A program made the translations under genes and the position numbers. From Leptospira bourretii (GTDB lineage: Bacteria; Spirochaetota; Leptospiria; Leptospirales; Leptospiraceae): a stretch of 64,000 nt of DNA. Positions 18,027 through 28,079 of this stretch are shown here, piece after piece. The notes below the pieces were generated by a model that did not search any database, had not been told where the DNA came from, and was given only the letters and a program-made list of their open reading frames with translations. The stretch covers positions 342,501 through 406,500 of the forward strand of contig NZ_RQFW01000018.1 in the NCBI RefSeq assembly GCF_004770145.1. Direction: 5' to 3'. Numbering within the stretch: position 1 is the stretch's first letter; every line of letters begins with the position of its first letter.

Positions 18027-20069
18027 ATGTCAAAATTTCTCTCTCGGTTTTCCATTCAAACTAGACTCTTACTTTTACCATTCCCACTCATTGTATCACT
18101 ATTCATCATTCTGCTTATTTTAGTACGATCGCTGAATGGAACGATTCAATTTTCCGAAAAAGAACAATTGGGAATCCATACCCTAAAACCAATTTATTTA
18201 GCTTACAGGGAAGGATTGGAAAGACTAAAAACCGGACAAGAATACACCACTGATTTAATCCCACTGATAAAAGTAGCGAAAACAAAAATCAATGAAACGG
18301 AGTTACTGACTACAGATACGAAAGAACTGATTATTTGGGATAAATATACGCAAGTTAACTTTTTTGATCAGTCCACTAGCATTCGATTTCTCGGCGATAC
18401 ACAAGAACTGGCATTAAAAGTTGGTGACCTTTCAAACCTAATCCTTGATCCAGAAGTAAACTCTTACTACCAAATGGAGATTATATTCTTTAGAGTTCCA
18501 GAAATCTTAAAGAATGTTGCAGTATTAAAAGGAATTGCTCGTGATGAATTCACAAATACAACTAACAAAAATAACCAATACTCCAGTGTCAGCTTTACAA
18601 AAGCATTGATAGCAATCAATATTATCGAGGCCACATGCAGCGAAATTCAAAAATCTTATACGAAATCTATTGAAGACACTTCTCCTTATGAAAAAGAACT
18701 AACCGATGCAAAAACAATTGCAAAAACGTCTTGTGAAAGTTACATACAAGAACTAAAAGAAACCTTTATCATCAACACAACAAAACCATCTTCTTCAGAA
18801 AAATTGTTTACGACGATTCACAAAGGATCTTTGATCGCCGGGAACATTCAGGATCGTTCCATTGTTATTCTTGAAAAATTAGTGAATGACCGTATCAAGA
18901 TATTGTCATTTCAGAGAAATACAAACATCCTTTTGGTTTTGTTTTCTCTATTAATTTCCATAATATTTGTTATCTTTATTTTCAGAAGTATTAACAAACC
19001 TCTGATAACGGTTCTTTCCAAAGTAAATGAACTTTCAAGTGGAGAAGCAGACTTAACCAAAACCCTTCCCAACTTTGGCCAGAATGAAATTGGAAAAATT
19101 ACCGAGTCCATCAATCTTTTTTTAACAAATCTCAATCATATCATGAATCAATTGAAAATTTCGGTAAGTGAAGCTGAAAAAGCTGCTTATAAATTAAAAC
19201 AAGATGCAATCTCCGTTTCTGATAATGCTTCTTCACTCGCTTCCATCTCAGAAGAATCAGCAGCTTCACTGGAAGAACTCACAACCTCGTTTGAAATTAT
19301 GTTTGAATTCATTACAAATGAAACTAAAAACATAGTAAAAATTACGGAAGAAATGAAAAATATCGAAGGATCTATTTTCAATATCGAAAAAGCACTTTTA
19401 CAATTAACTAACCAGTCCATCACTTCCACAAACTTAGCAAACTTAGGAAATACATCGGTTCAAAATACAGACAACGCAATGTCAGAAATTCGCTCCGTAA
19501 CCAAAGAAATCACAGGAATTGTAGATCTTATTACCGAAATTTCAGAAAGAACCAACTTACTTGCATTAAATGCAAGTATTGAAGCGGCTCGAGCTGGTGA
19601 TGCAGGTATGGGGTTTGCTGTTGTAGCAGAAGAAATATCAAAATTAGCAGACAAAACTCAATCATCCGTCAAAAACATCAAACGCCTCATTGATAAAAGT
19701 AATTCAGTCGTCAACATTGGTGCAAATCATGTTCATGAAACCGTAAATGCATTAAGTGAAATTGTAGAACAATCAAAAAGAATGCAAGATAGTGTAGATG
19801 GTTTGAAAGAAGAAATGACTACGCAAACAAAAAGTTTAATCAATGTGACAACAGAATTAAATGGCTTACAAGAAATGGCTGAGACGATTGAATTCTCAAG
19901 CAGGGAACAGAAAAAAGCTTCCGAAGACATGGTAAATACAATCAACACTCTTTCTGGTAGTGCGCAGGAATTAGCAAACAATTCCGAAGACTTGAACCAA
20001 GTGAGCCAAAAAATTGGAGAAATTGCGGGAACCATTGCGACTGTCACAAATTCCTTTCATACTCACTAA
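18027..20069 (+). CDS. Methyl-accepting chemotaxis protein
   Basis: About 680 residues from the ATG at 18027 (a GTG at 17985 is possible). One helix near residues 15-35, a roughly 270-residue periplasmic sensor with no recognised fold, a second helix near 300-320, a HAMP region ('[26 protein letters not shown]'), then a coiled-coil signalling domain. The hairpin tip is canonical: '[24 protein letters not shown]' and '[19 protein letters not shown]'. It senses an unidentified ligand and controls CheA. No CheR-tethering pentapeptide is present at the C-terminus. It stands alone between genes of other types. Confidence 0.9.
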   Translation: MSKFLSRFSIQTRLLLLPFPLIVSLFIILLILVRSLNGTIQFSEKEQLGIHTLKPIYLAYREGLERLKTGQEYTTDLIPLIKVAKTKINETELLTTDTKELIIWDKYTQVNFFDQSTSIRFLGDTQELALKVGDLSNLILDPEVNSYYQMEIIFFRVPEILKNVAVLKGIARDEFTNTTNKNNQYSSVSFTKALIAINIIEATCSEIQKSYTKSIEDTSPYEKELTDAKTIAKTSCESYIQELKETFIINTTKPSSSEKLFTTIHKGSLIAGNIQDRSIVILEKLVNDRIKILSFQRNTNILLVLFSLLISIIFVIFIFRSINKPLITVLSKVNELSSGEADLTKTLPNFGQNEIGKITESINLFLTNLNHIMNQLKISVSEAEKAAYKLKQDAISVSDNASSLASISEESAASLEELTTSFEIMFEFITNETKNIVKITEEMKNIEGSIFNIEKALLQLTNQSITSTNLANLGNTSVQNTDNAMSEIRSVTKEITGIVDLITEISERTNLLALNASIEAARAGDAGMGFAVVAEEISKLADKTQSSVKNIKRLIDKSNSVVNIGANHVHETVNALSEIVEQSKRMQDSVDGLKEEMTTQTKSLINVTTELNGLQEMAETIEFSSREQKKASEDMVNTINTLSGSAQELANNSEDLNQVSQKIGEIAGTIATVTNSFHTH

Positions 20070-20191
20070 CAAAAGCTAGACTTTATGCCTAAAAACGATC
20101 AGACTTAAAGTTGAAGTTTTCAGAAATTCAAAAAAAACCGAACCAAAAAATAGAATTGATAGATTGGGCCGGGGTTCCCTGTTTGGTTCCT

Positions 20192-21274
20192 ATGTCCTCA
20201 TCCCCATCTCAAAAGAATAAAAAACCAAAGAAAGAAAAACTTATTTTTTTCATTTTTTTCATAATACACATAACTTCAATTAGCTGTAAATTCCAATCAC
20301 AAACCAACGAGCAACAAAACTCTATTTTAAATATACTTCTAATCAACTTGATGTCAAATCTCCAAAATGCAACCGAACTACAAACAGTTGCGAGGAAAAA
20401 AATTGGTATACTTCCTAATTCCATCCCTGGTTCGGAATCAGATACAATTGAAAAAATCGCTTTGGGAAACAAACTATTTAGGGATAACAAACTTTCTTCT
20501 AACCATGTTCAATCCTGCCTCACTTGTCATCCGTTAGATGGGAATGCAGCAGGAATGGATCGGCAATCAACCTCAAGAGGAACATTTGGCCAAATAGGAA
20601 AAAGAAATACTCCGACTATTCTTAATGTTGGTTTTTTATCTTTCCTTTTTTGGGATGGAAGACGAGATACATTGTACAACCAAGCGATTGATCCATTTAT
20701 CAATCCATTAGAAATGTCTTTACCATCTGATACGGAATTATTAACGCGAATCCAAAACGACTCAAGTTATACTTCTTTTTTTGCAAATGCATTTCCGGAT
20801 TCTCCAAGCCCGAGCCTTCATTCCATTCGTCTTGCCCTAGTTGCATTTGAAAGATCACTTGTTTCAAAATCTCGATTTGATGATTTTTTGGAATCAAATG
20901 TACAAGCACTTGAAAATAGTGAAATGGCAGGACTACGAATATTTTTAGATGTTGGATGTAACAACTGTCATACTCAAAATCTCCTCGGTGGATCACAATT
21001 TTCAAAGTTAGATTCAAAATATTCTTACAACCCTAATGATTTAGGCCGATCAGAATTTACCGGAAACCCTGCGGATAATTTTTTCTTTAAAGTCCCCCCG
21101 TTACGTAACGTAGCATTGACTCCACCTTATTTTCATGATGGGAGTGTTCCTACATTGAAAGAAGCAGTGAAGAGAATGAACCAGTACAATCTGAACCGTA
21201 ATATAAATGATTCAGAAATTGAATTGATAGTTTCGTTCCTAAAATCTCTATCAGATAAAACAAAGATAAACTAA
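20192..21274 (+). CDS. Dihaem cytochrome c peroxidase/MauG-like lipoprotein
   Basis: About 360 residues from the ATG at 20192 (a TTG at 20111 would add 27 residues of non-signal sequence). A hydrophobic signal ends at 'TSISC' (Cys32). Two haem-attachment motifs, 'CLTCH' (about residue 116 of the mature frame) and 'CNNCH' (about 262), plus 'WDGRRDTLYNQAIDPFINPLEM' and 'PPYFHDGSVPTLKEAVKRM', are characteristic of the CCP/MauG family. Such proteins reduce hydrogen peroxide or oxidise partner proteins in the periplasm. The gene ends about 20 bases before the cobalamin riboswitch. Confidence 0.85.
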   Translation: MSSSPSQKNKKPKKEKLIFFIFFIIHITSISCKFQSQTNEQQNSILNILLINLMSNLQNATELQTVARKKIGILPNSIPGSESDTIEKIALGNKLFRDNKLSSNHVQSCLTCHPLDGNAAGMDRQSTSRGTFGQIGKRNTPTILNVGFLSFLFWDGRRDTLYNQAIDPFINPLEMSLPSDTELLTRIQNDSSYTSFFANAFPDSPSPSLHSIRLALVAFERSLVSKSRFDDFLESNVQALENSEMAGLRIFLDVGCNNCHTQNLLGGSQFSKLDSKYSYNPNDLGRSEFTGNPADNFFFKVPPLRNVALTPPYFHDGSVPTLKEAVKRMNQYNLNRNINDSEIELIVSFLKSLSDKTKIN

Positions 21275-21295
21275 TTGATTTGACAAATAATATCG

Positions 21296-21415
21296 TGCTT
21301 GGAAATCTGGCATTACCTTCAGGGAGGAAACAGGTGAAAGTCCTGTGCTGACCCGCAACTGTGATGCACCATTTATAGTATAAACTGTATTAGGTGATAA
21401 GCCAGATCTTCCCCG
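21296..21415 (+). promoter_or_regulatory. Cobalamin riboswitch
   Basis: The conserved core is present in order: GGGAGGAAACAGGTGAAAGTCC, then CTGACCCGCAACTGTGATG, then a B12-box-like AAGCCAGATCTTCCCC. The closing stem pairs ATCTGGC (21305-21311) with GCCAGAT (21401-21407). This is the architecture of the adenosylcobalamin-family riboswitch, which normally represses downstream genes when B12 is abundant. The regulated genes appear to be the two lipoproteins starting at 21634 and 22269. Confidence 0.9.
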
Positions 21416-21451
21416 CAATGTTTTCTCGTGGATTGGGAACTTTGCACACTT

Positions 21452-21505
21452 ACAATATCTGTATCAACAGATGTTGTAAAGGGGCCCCGAAGGTAAACTC
21501 GGGGC
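21452..21505 (+). other. Two hairpins downstream of the riboswitch
   Basis: ACAATATCTG (21452-21461) pairs with CAGATGTTGT (21468-21477) across one G-T wobble. GCCCCGA (21484-21490) pairs with TCGGGGC (21499-21505). Neither is followed by a good T-run. They may be part of the expression platform or a transcript-processing structure between riboswitch and gene. Confidence 0.55.
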
Positions 21506-21633
21506 ACCCGTATGGAAAAAACACTACTTACATATCTATCTATAGATTTTAAGATTTCACGTCTTTTGACTTGGATAAACCTATTTCCTGTCCGTGTTCC
21601 CCTAAATTCAAACCAAGATTTAGGAGAATCTAA

Positions 21634-22215
21634 ATGAAAACTTCACTCAAACTAACAATCGTAATGTTGTTTGCACTTTTTATCACAGCATGTGCGGATA
21701 ATGGCAAAGTAGACAAATCGGAAGCTGATAATAATTTAGTATTAGGATTATTGAAAACAGCAGAGTCATCGGCAAAAGAAGCTGGCCAAATTGAAATTAG
21801 AGGAACATACTTTCAAGCAAGCTGCAACGCTGGCACATGTAACACTCCAGGTTCCAACACAGTTTCTATCCAATCCAATTTCGGAACCACTACAGGATAT
21901 TTATATGTTGATTATGTAAATGGTACAGGCACTTCAACATATCGAGTCAACGCTGAAATCGTAGAATTTAGCAATACTGATCGAGTGCTTTATTACAAAC
22001 CAAAAAACAGTGCAAACATTTCGGCTCTCATATGGACAATCACTGCTGAAAATGAAATTTTAATTTGTGATGTATTTAACGGCAAACCATCATTAGCTGA
22101 AACTAAAACAGATCTGACTTCCAGAAAAGCATCTGGAACAGTTTATACCACAAACCCCAAAGCAGCAGGCTGCAACGGATCATTTGCATTTAATTTCTTA
22201 ACTAGAACTTTTTAA
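21634..22215 (+). CDS. Riboswitch-controlled lipoprotein, unknown family
   Basis: 193 residues, ribosome site AGGAG eight bases before the ATG. Signal and lipobox 'FITAC' (Cys20). The mature part is beta-rich: an 'IRGTYFQASCNAGTCNTPGSNT' opening, then strands to the end, with cysteines at several positions. No named family is recognised. Its position as first gene after the cobalamin riboswitch implies expression when cobalamin is scarce, so a surface or periplasmic cobalamin-related role is the leading inference. Confidence 0.75.
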   Translation: MKTSLKLTIVMLFALFITACADNGKVDKSEADNNLVLGLLKTAESSAKEAGQIEIRGTYFQASCNAGTCNTPGSNTVSIQSNFGTTTGYLYVDYVNGTGTSTYRVNAEIVEFSNTDRVLYYKPKNSANISALIWTITAENEILICDVFNGKPSLAETKTDLTSRKASGTVYTTNPKAAGCNGSFAFNFLTRTF

Positions 22216-22226
22216 ATTTAAAAATT

Positions 22227-22254
22227 TTGCCTTTATTCATTTGGGTAAAGGCAA
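22227..22254 (+). other. Intercistronic hairpin between the two lipoprotein genes
   Basis: TTGCCTTTA (22227-22235) and TAAAGGCAA (22246-22254) form a perfect nine-base stem, 11 bases after the first stop. The ribosome site AGGAG of the second gene begins just beyond. With no T-run it is more likely an mRNA stability or translation-balancing element than a terminator. Confidence 0.6.
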
Positions 22255-22268
22255 ATAGGAGACTATTC

Positions 22269-23126
22269 GTGGGTCCGTTTCAAACAAAATCTATATTATT
22301 CATGTTCTTTATCACTTCAACATTTTGGCAATGCTCTGAGAAAGAAAATAATAATGACCTCTTATTACCATTATTAGCACTACCACTAACAAACTCTTCA
22401 TCTGTGGGTCCGTGCCCACCAACAACTCTCCCGACAACAATTCCCATTGCCGATACTGTGGTCACAGCCAATTCCACAGTCAGCGGATTTAACGTTTCAT
22501 CTAAGGCAATCAACGGAATTTGTGGTGGTGGCGAATTTTCTGGATCATTGGATGTTTATGCATTAAATTTAACAGGAGCCGGTGCGACCATTGTCCTATC
22601 TTGGGCAGGAAAGACTGTCAAAAACGTTACTGGAACTGATTTCATCGTGTATGAAAATCCATTTAGAGTTTCTGAAACTAGCGATCGTTATGCGTTTGAT
22701 CCTATGGTGGTTCAAGTTTCTTTTGATGGAACAAACTATTGCGGATTTGATTTGAGTGGATTCAACCCATCATCAGCAGATAGTAATAAAATTTCTTCTT
22801 GGCCGGGATTCGGTGGCCTTCGACCTGTCCTTTACAATATGGCCACAAAACCTTTTAGTTTAGGTGAATTGTTTACATCTACAGGAAATGGGTTTTTAGT
22901 CGGCGGTGGTGATGGATTCAATCTTGATGATTTAATCGTTGGTGGACCCGGTGCCAATTGTGATGCGACAGCTCGTACAAATATCCAAACCAATGGATTT
23001 AAATTTATTAAAATGATTTCTGCTTCAGCGGTCACAAATCCAAATACAGGCTTAGGTTATGTATATCCACATTCATATAACAATGGACCGGATATTGATG
23101 GAGTGGTTGCTAAATCTGTTGAATGA
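22269..23126 (+). CDS. Riboswitch-controlled surface lipoprotein, B12-uptake-associated type
   Basis: 285 residues from a GTG at 22269, eight bases after AGGAG; an upstream TTG lies inside the hairpin and is rejected. A signal ends at 'FWQC' (Cys22). The pattern 'GTDFIVYENPF', then 'MVVQVSFDGTNYCGFDLSG', then 'GDGFNLDDLIVGG' and a closing 'DIDGVVAKS' resembles the beta-sandwich surface proteins that I recall being encoded next to cobalamin riboswitches and TonB B12 receptors in other phyla. This supports cobalamin capture, but the similarity is by eye only. Confidence 0.7.
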   Translation: MGPFQTKSILFMFFITSTFWQCSEKENNNDLLLPLLALPLTNSSSVGPCPPTTLPTTIPIADTVVTANSTVSGFNVSSKAINGICGGGEFSGSLDVYALNLTGAGATIVLSWAGKTVKNVTGTDFIVYENPFRVSETSDRYAFDPMVVQVSFDGTNYCGFDLSGFNPSSADSNKISSWPGFGGLRPVLYNMATKPFSLGELFTSTGNGFLVGGGDGFNLDDLIVGGPGANCDATARTNIQTNGFKFIKMISASAVTNPNTGLGYVYPHSYNNGPDIDGVVAKSVE

Positions 23127-23224
23127 TTAGAAATCAATCAGTCAATGAAACAAATTGATTCAATCTTAAAGATAAAATACAATTTATTTTCAATACTGAT
23201 TCAAATTAGGATCATAATTTAAAA

Positions 23225-23290
23225 AATCCAACTCATTCCTGATTAGCATTCAGACTAATTAGTCAGTAAGAGTTGGATTATTATTTTTTG
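23225..23290. terminator. Bidirectional terminator between lipoprotein operon and secA
   Basis: AATCCAACTC (23225-23234) pairs perfectly with GAGTTGGATT (23270-23279); within the loop CTGATTAG pairs with CTAATTAG. A T-run follows on the plus strand (ATTATTTTTTG) and on the minus strand (TTTTTTAAATT), as expected between convergent genes. Confidence 0.85.
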
Positions 23291-23313
23291 TTTCTAAAAA
23301 GAAGTAATACCTA

Positions 23314-26070
23314 TTACTTCTTTCTTCGACTCGATTTTCTTTCGGATCCACCACCGGAACTAGTAGTGGAAGATACTTGAGGTTTGGTTTTGTTAGTTTT
23401 AACTTCATTCCCAAACATATCCACTTCTGCTCTTTGTTCCTCACCAATCTTTTTGTATTCTTTCGGTGAAGATTCATCTTGATTTCTATCTGACTCGGTA
23501 ACTTCAATTCTTAAAAGAAAAGAAACTACTTCATTTTTTAGATTTTCAACCAATTGATCAAACATCTTAAAACCCTGGAGTTTGTATTCGATCAAAGGAT
23601 TTTTTTCACCATAACCAACTGTCCAAATCCCTTCTTTTAAATGATCCATTGCATAAAGGTGTTCTTTCCATCTATGATCCAGAATGTCCAAAAACACATT
23701 CCTTTCAATTGATCTCCAAACTTCTTCACCAATGGAAGAAACTTTAAATTCATAAAGGTCTTTTACTAATTTGGATACTATCTCAAATACTTTTAGTTGG
23801 GGATTTGATTCTTTTTTAAACTGTTTTGAGTCAATCGAATCAGAAATTCCCAAACTTTGTAACCATTCATTCAATGAATCTGTTTCCCAAGCGTCCACAT
23901 TATTGCCTTCACAGTAAAGGATCACTTGGTTTTCAACAACTTCGTCAAAGAAATCGACAATGGTTCGTGACATGTTTCCTTTGTCCAAAAGTTCGTTACG
24001 AATTCCATAGATATAAATCCTTTGGCGATTCATAACATCATCATACTCTAACAAATGTTTTCTGATATCAAAGTTATGACCTTCCACTCGTTTTTGGGCA
24101 CGAGCAATCGCATTGGAGACCATACTATGTTCCAACTCTTGGCCCTCTGGCATCTTGAGAGTATCCATAATACGTGCAATACGATCTGATCCAAAAATTC
24201 GCATCAAATCATCTTGTAAGGATAAATAAAATCTTGAAGAACCCGGGTCTCCCTGTCTACCAGATCGCCCACGAAGCTGGTTATCAATACGACGCGATTC
24301 ATGTCGTTCGGAACCGATAATATGCAATCCACCAGCGGCAATGACAAAGTCATGATCCACTTTCCATTTTTTGGCTTCAGTTAGAATTTTATTACATTCT
24401 TTTTTAATGTTTTCATTTTTGATTTCAGATGTTTTGGCTTCAGCCTCTTCAAACTTTTGTTTGATTAAATGTTCGCGAAAGCTGTAAATCACTTCTAATT
24501 CTGATTTTGTTTTAATTCCTAAAGAATCGCTGAGATCGTCTAGTTTTTCTAAATCTTCTTTGTATTTAGGTGCTCCACCAAGAACAATATCCGTTCCTCG
24601 ACCAGCCATGTTTGTTGCAATGGTGATGGCTCCAGGGCGACCAGCATTGGCAACAATTTCGGATTCTCGTTCATGTTGTTTTGCATTTAATACGTTATGT
24701 GGGATTCCATGAGATGTGAGAAGTTTTGAGAGAACTTCTGATTTTTCAATAGAGATAGTTCCCACAAGCACTGGTTGTTTTTTTGAGACTTTTTCTTGGA
24801 TGTCTTTGACCACTGCATCAAATTTTTCACGTTCCGTTTTATAAACTCTGTCTGCCATATCCAATCGTTGGATTTTCAAATTAGAAGGAATGACAATGAC
24901 ATCTAAATTGTAGATTTTTTTAAATTCTTCTGCTTCCGTGTCCGCAGTTCCTGTCATACCAGCTAACTTCTTATAAATGCGGAAATAATTTTGGAAAGTA
25001 ATGGATGCTAAAGTCTGGGACTCACGAGCAATTGGCACACCTTCTTTTGCTTCTAAGGACTGATGTAATCCGTCAGAATAACGACGACCTTTCATCAATC
25101 GACCAGTGAACTCATCCACAATGATGACTTCTCCGTCTTGTACTACATAATCTTTATCTCTATAAAATATCTTATGTGCTTTGAGTGCTTGTTGTACGTG
25201 GTGAACAAGTTCGATGTTTTCTGCTTGGTACAAGTTTTCAACACCCAACAACTCTTCCACATGATGGACACCGGCTTCTGATAGAATTACATTTTTTGCT
25301 TTTTCATCAATCTCATAGTCTTCCCCTTCAATGAGTTTAGGGATAATTTTATTCACTTTAAGATATTTGTCTGTGGACTCTTCGGCTGGGCCAGATATGA
25401 TCAGAGGGGTTCTTGCTTCATCCACTAAAATGGAATCCACCTCATCCACAATCGCAAAGTTATGTTGTCTTTGAACACGGTGTTCTTTGTAACTCACCAT
25501 ATTATCACGCAAATAATCAAACCCGAACTCATTATTAGTTCCATAAGTAATATCTGAATTATAAGCAATTTTTCGTTCTTCATGATCCATATCATGTTGG
25601 ATGATACCTACAGAAACTTTTAAAAACTCAAATACAGGACGCATCCAATTCGCATCCCGTTTTGCTAAATAATCGTTTACCGTAACAACATGAACCCCAT
25701 CGTCAGAAAGTGCATTTAAATAAATGGGTAAGGTTGAAGTTAAGGTTTTACCTTCTCCCGTTTTCATCTCAGAAATATTTCCCCAATGTAAAGAAATTCC
25801 ACCCATCATCTGTACATCAAAATGACGCATACCTAATGTTCGATAGGCAACTTCGCGAACAGTTGCAAATGCTTCCGGCAAAATATCATCGAGAGTTTCA
25901 CCAGAGGAAAGTCTTTCTTTAAACTTTTTGGTTTGTGCGGACAACATTTCATCGTCCATAGCTTTGATTGTCGGCTCAAAAGAATTGATTGCATCCACGA
26001 TTGGATTTAATCTTTTTAAATCCCTTTCATACTTACTGCCGAATAAAATTGTTAATATTTTTTGAAACAT
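23314..26070 (-). CDS. secA: Preprotein translocase ATPase SecA
   Basis: 918 residues, close to the usual length. Walker A '[16 protein letters not shown]' (about residue 102), '[21 protein letters not shown]' (about 202), '[14 protein letters not shown]', '[13 protein letters not shown]', '[42 protein letters not shown]' and the helical scaffold are all present. SecA drives protein export through SecYEG. The C-terminus ends in a Ser/Gly/Lys-rich tail without the cysteine-containing SecB-binding zinc motif. It is the last gene of an operon and starts ten bases after the GATase stop. Confidence 0.97.
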   Translation of the reverse strand: MFQKILTILFGSKYERDLKRLNPIVDAINSFEPTIKAMDDEMLSAQTKKFKERLSSGETLDDILPEAFATVREVAYRTLGMRHFDVQMMGGISLHWGNISEMKTGEGKTLTSTLPIYLNALSDDGVHVVTVNDYLAKRDANWMRPVFEFLKVSVGIIQHDMDHEERKIAYNSDITYGTNNEFGFDYLRDNMVSYKEHRVQRQHNFAIVDEVDSILVDEARTPLIISGPAEESTDKYLKVNKIIPKLIEGEDYEIDEKAKNVILSEAGVHHVEELLGVENLYQAENIELVHHVQQALKAHKIFYRDKDYVVQDGEVIIVDEFTGRLMKGRRYSDGLHQSLEAKEGVPIARESQTLASITFQNYFRIYKKLAGMTGTADTEAEEFKKIYNLDVIVIPSNLKIQRLDMADRVYKTEREKFDAVVKDIQEKVSKKQPVLVGTISIEKSEVLSKLLTSHGIPHNVLNAKQHERESEIVANAGRPGAITIATNMAGRGTDIVLGGAPKYKEDLEKLDDLSDSLGIKTKSELEVIYSFREHLIKQKFEEAEAKTSEIKNENIKKECNKILTEAKKWKVDHDFVIAAGGLHIIGSERHESRRIDNQLRGRSGRQGDPGSSRFYLSLQDDLMRIFGSDRIARIMDTLKMPEGQELEHSMVSNAIARAQKRVEGHNFDIRKHLLEYDDVMNRQRIYIYGIRNELLDKGNMSRTIVDFFDEVVENQVILYCEGNNVDAWETDSLNEWLQSLGISDSIDSKQFKKESNPQLKVFEIVSKLVKDLYEFKVSSIGEEVWRSIERNVFLDILDHRWKEHLYAMDHLKEGIWTVGYGEKNPLIEYKLQGFKMFDQLVENLKNEVVSFLLRIEVTESDRNQDESSPKEYKKIGEEQRAEVDMFGNEVKTNKTKPQVSSTTSSGGGSERKSSRRKK

Positions 26071-26080
26071 ACCGAGTCCG

Positions 26081-26770
26081 TTATAATTTTATAATATTTC
26101 GAAATATAGTATTAGCAGTTTCTGCCATTACCTTTTGTTTATTTTCAATCTCAGAAAAATCACCAGTGCCTTTTGCTATAAAATCTTTGTGGACAGACTG
26201 CCATACGCGAAGCATCTCTAAAGTTGGTTCTAAATGAGTTTGGAAAGCAAAAACTTTGTTCTTATATGAAAACATTTGGTTTGCATAAAAATCACTCGCA
26301 AGCAAATGTTCCGCACCTACGGGAATATCAAATATATCTTCATGGAGATGAAAAGCAAGGATCGATTCTTTTTGAATTCCATTAAAAATCGCATGTTCTG
26401 GTTTTAATAAATGTAAATCAGAGAATCCCGTTTCAGGACCCTTTGTCCCTGGCCGAACATTGGCACCTAACGCCTTCGCAATGATTTGAGAACCCAAACA
26501 AATTCCAATTAATTTTTTATTTGGTAAGGCAACCACATTGTTCACAATGTCATAATAAGGTTTAAAAAATTCTTGTTCTTCTGGATCGGCGACTGATTGA
26601 GGGCCACCTAACATCACAATTAAATCAAAATTCAAATGAATTTCTGGCATCAAATGAATTCGTCTATCATATGCATTTTGGTAACTGATCCGATACCCGG
26701 CTTCACGAAGTAAGGGTTCTAAAATTCCTGGGCCTTCACAATCGATAAATCTTATGAATACTGCTCTCAT
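26081..26770 (-). CDS. Class I glutamine amidotransferase-like protein
   Basis: 229 residues. The nucleophile elbow '[16 protein letters not shown]' (Cys about 93), an earlier 'VMLGGPQSV' oxyanion strand, and '[14 protein letters not shown]' with His and Glu of the triad match the GMP-synthase-like GATase1 family. Such stand-alone proteins hydrolyse glutamine or related gamma-glutamyl compounds; the acceptor is unknown. It overlaps the upstream lipoprotein gene by 4 bases and lies directly before secA. Confidence 0.85.
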   Translation of the reverse strand: MRAVFIRFIDCEGPGILEPLLREAGYRISYQNAYDRRIHLMPEIHLNFDLIVMLGGPQSVADPEEQEFFKPYYDIVNNVVALPNKKLIGICLGSQIIAKALGANVRPGTKGPETGFSDLHLLKPEHAIFNGIQKESILAFHLHEDIFDIPVGAEHLLASDFYANQMFSYKNKVFAFQTHLEPTLEMLRVWQSVHKDFIAKGTGDFSEIENKQKVMAETANTIFRNIIKL

Positions 26771-27348
26771 AATGATTCCATTCCAAATTGATAACGAAAG
26801 AAATTAAACTTGGCATCCTTTCGAATGACATCCGGAGATGTTTGTTCCGAAATGGATCCCAAAAAATTATAATACAAGCGCATGGGTTTTGTAACAAACA
26901 ACATAGTCTCAGGAGTTCCTGTGATCAAACTCCCTTCTTTGACACGGAAAGGTGGTTTCATAAACACAATGGGAACTCGGATATTTCTATTTTTGATTTC
27001 TGTATCCATTCTTGTTTTTGCCAACTGATACACCTCGCCAAACGGACGCTCATCGGTTATATCAGGAACAATTTGGTAAGGGTCGACAACCATGTATAAA
27101 GCTTTCGAAGGAAAGCGGCTTTCGATTTCTGCATGCAGAAGATTGAGTGCCGGTATCTCTTTCCAACAAGGAACACAATCAGGTGAGTATACATTGATGG
27201 CAATTTCCTCTTTTTCCAATTGGGAAAAAGAAATTTCAGCACCAGAGGCGGTAAGTCCGGCCCAAGACTCCTCTCCAAAATAAGAAGATTTTGCCGGGGC
27301 ACAGCTAATGAGACATAAACTAACAGTTAAGATGAGGGAGGCTTTCAT
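26767..27348 (-). CDS. Thioredoxin-fold lipoprotein (TlpA-like)
   Basis: 193 residues from the ATG at 27348, with GGGA just upstream; an ATG at 27357 is equally in frame. Lipobox 'CLISC' (Cys16). The redox motif 'DCVPCWKEIPALN' follows a strand 'EEIAINVYSP', as in TlpA/ResA-type thiol-disulfide proteins anchored in the envelope. First gene of the operon that ends with secA. A role in disulfide handling of exported proteins is inference from motif and context. Confidence 0.75.
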   Translation of the reverse strand: MKASLILTVSLCLISCAPAKSSYFGEESWAGLTASGAEISFSQLEKEEIAINVYSPDCVPCWKEIPALNLLHAEIESRFPSKALYMVVDPYQIVPDITDERPFGEVYQLAKTRMDTEIKNRNIRVPIVFMKPPFRVKEGSLITGTPETMLFVTKPMRLYYNFLGSISEQTSPDVIRKDAKFNFFRYQFGMESL

Positions 27349-27495
27349 AAATCCCATATGTTGGACGGTCCTTCCCCATGGTTTGGACTAGGAGAAGGCC
27401 TGTAAAGCCAGTTTTCGAACTTTCCCTTGACATCTGACCCCCACCCCTCAGTCTGGTCTAACATTCCACTCACTTCCTCCAGGGAATCAAAGAAA

Positions 27496-27969
27496 ATGAG
27501 CCAATCGCACAAAGAAGACTTCGATATCGTATCCTTAATAGAACTTTGCCGGGAAAAAAAATACGAAACTTGCGTGGCCGGTTTCAGCACGATCGACAAA
27601 ATTGATAAGATCACTCTCCCTAAAAAATTAAAAAACCGTAAACTGACAGTGCAAGCTTTATATGCTCTGACAAATGATATGGTTCAGTGGAAATACCTTT
27701 CCTCTGAAGAAAAAGCTCTTCTCCAAGCAGAAAAAGACAAACTGGCAGGTGTTACATCCACAGCTGGAACTTCTTTTGCTCCTCATGCCGAAGAAGATAT
27801 CGAAGAAGATTTTATCCCTGAAGAAGAAGCTCGTAAACCAGAACTTGAAGATGGTTTCGAAGACGAATTTGGTGACGATTCTGAGGATGACGAAGAAGAA
27901 GAGGATGATGACGATTTCGACGATGACTCTGATGACGATGATGATTCAGACGAGGATGATGAGGACTAG
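27496..27969 (+). CDS. Acidic-tailed protein, unknown function
   Basis: 157 residues from the ATG at 27496; a longer frame starting at 27427 lacks a ribosome site. The first 85 residues form a small helical domain ('DIVSLIELCREKKYETCVAG', 'KLTVQALYALTNDMVQWKYLSSEE'). The rest is almost entirely Asp/Glu, ending in long acidic runs. Such tails occur in RNA-polymerase delta/omega-like and chaperone proteins, but I cannot name the family. It lies upstream of the Maf-type gene with a 110-base gap. Confidence 0.7.
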   Translation: MSQSHKEDFDIVSLIELCREKKYETCVAGFSTIDKIDKITLPKKLKNRKLTVQALYALTNDMVQWKYLSSEEKALLQAEKDKLAGVTSTAGTSFAPHAEEDIEEDFIPEEEARKPELEDGFEDEFGDDSEDDEEEEDDDDFDDDSDDDDDSDEDDED

Positions 27970-28079
27970 AGGTTACTCCCATTCCTCTAATCCCTCACTT
28001 TCAAAACAACCTTCTCCATAACTTTCAAACTTCCGATCATTTTTATCTACATTCACAAGTCTCCCCTGCAAAGGAGGCT

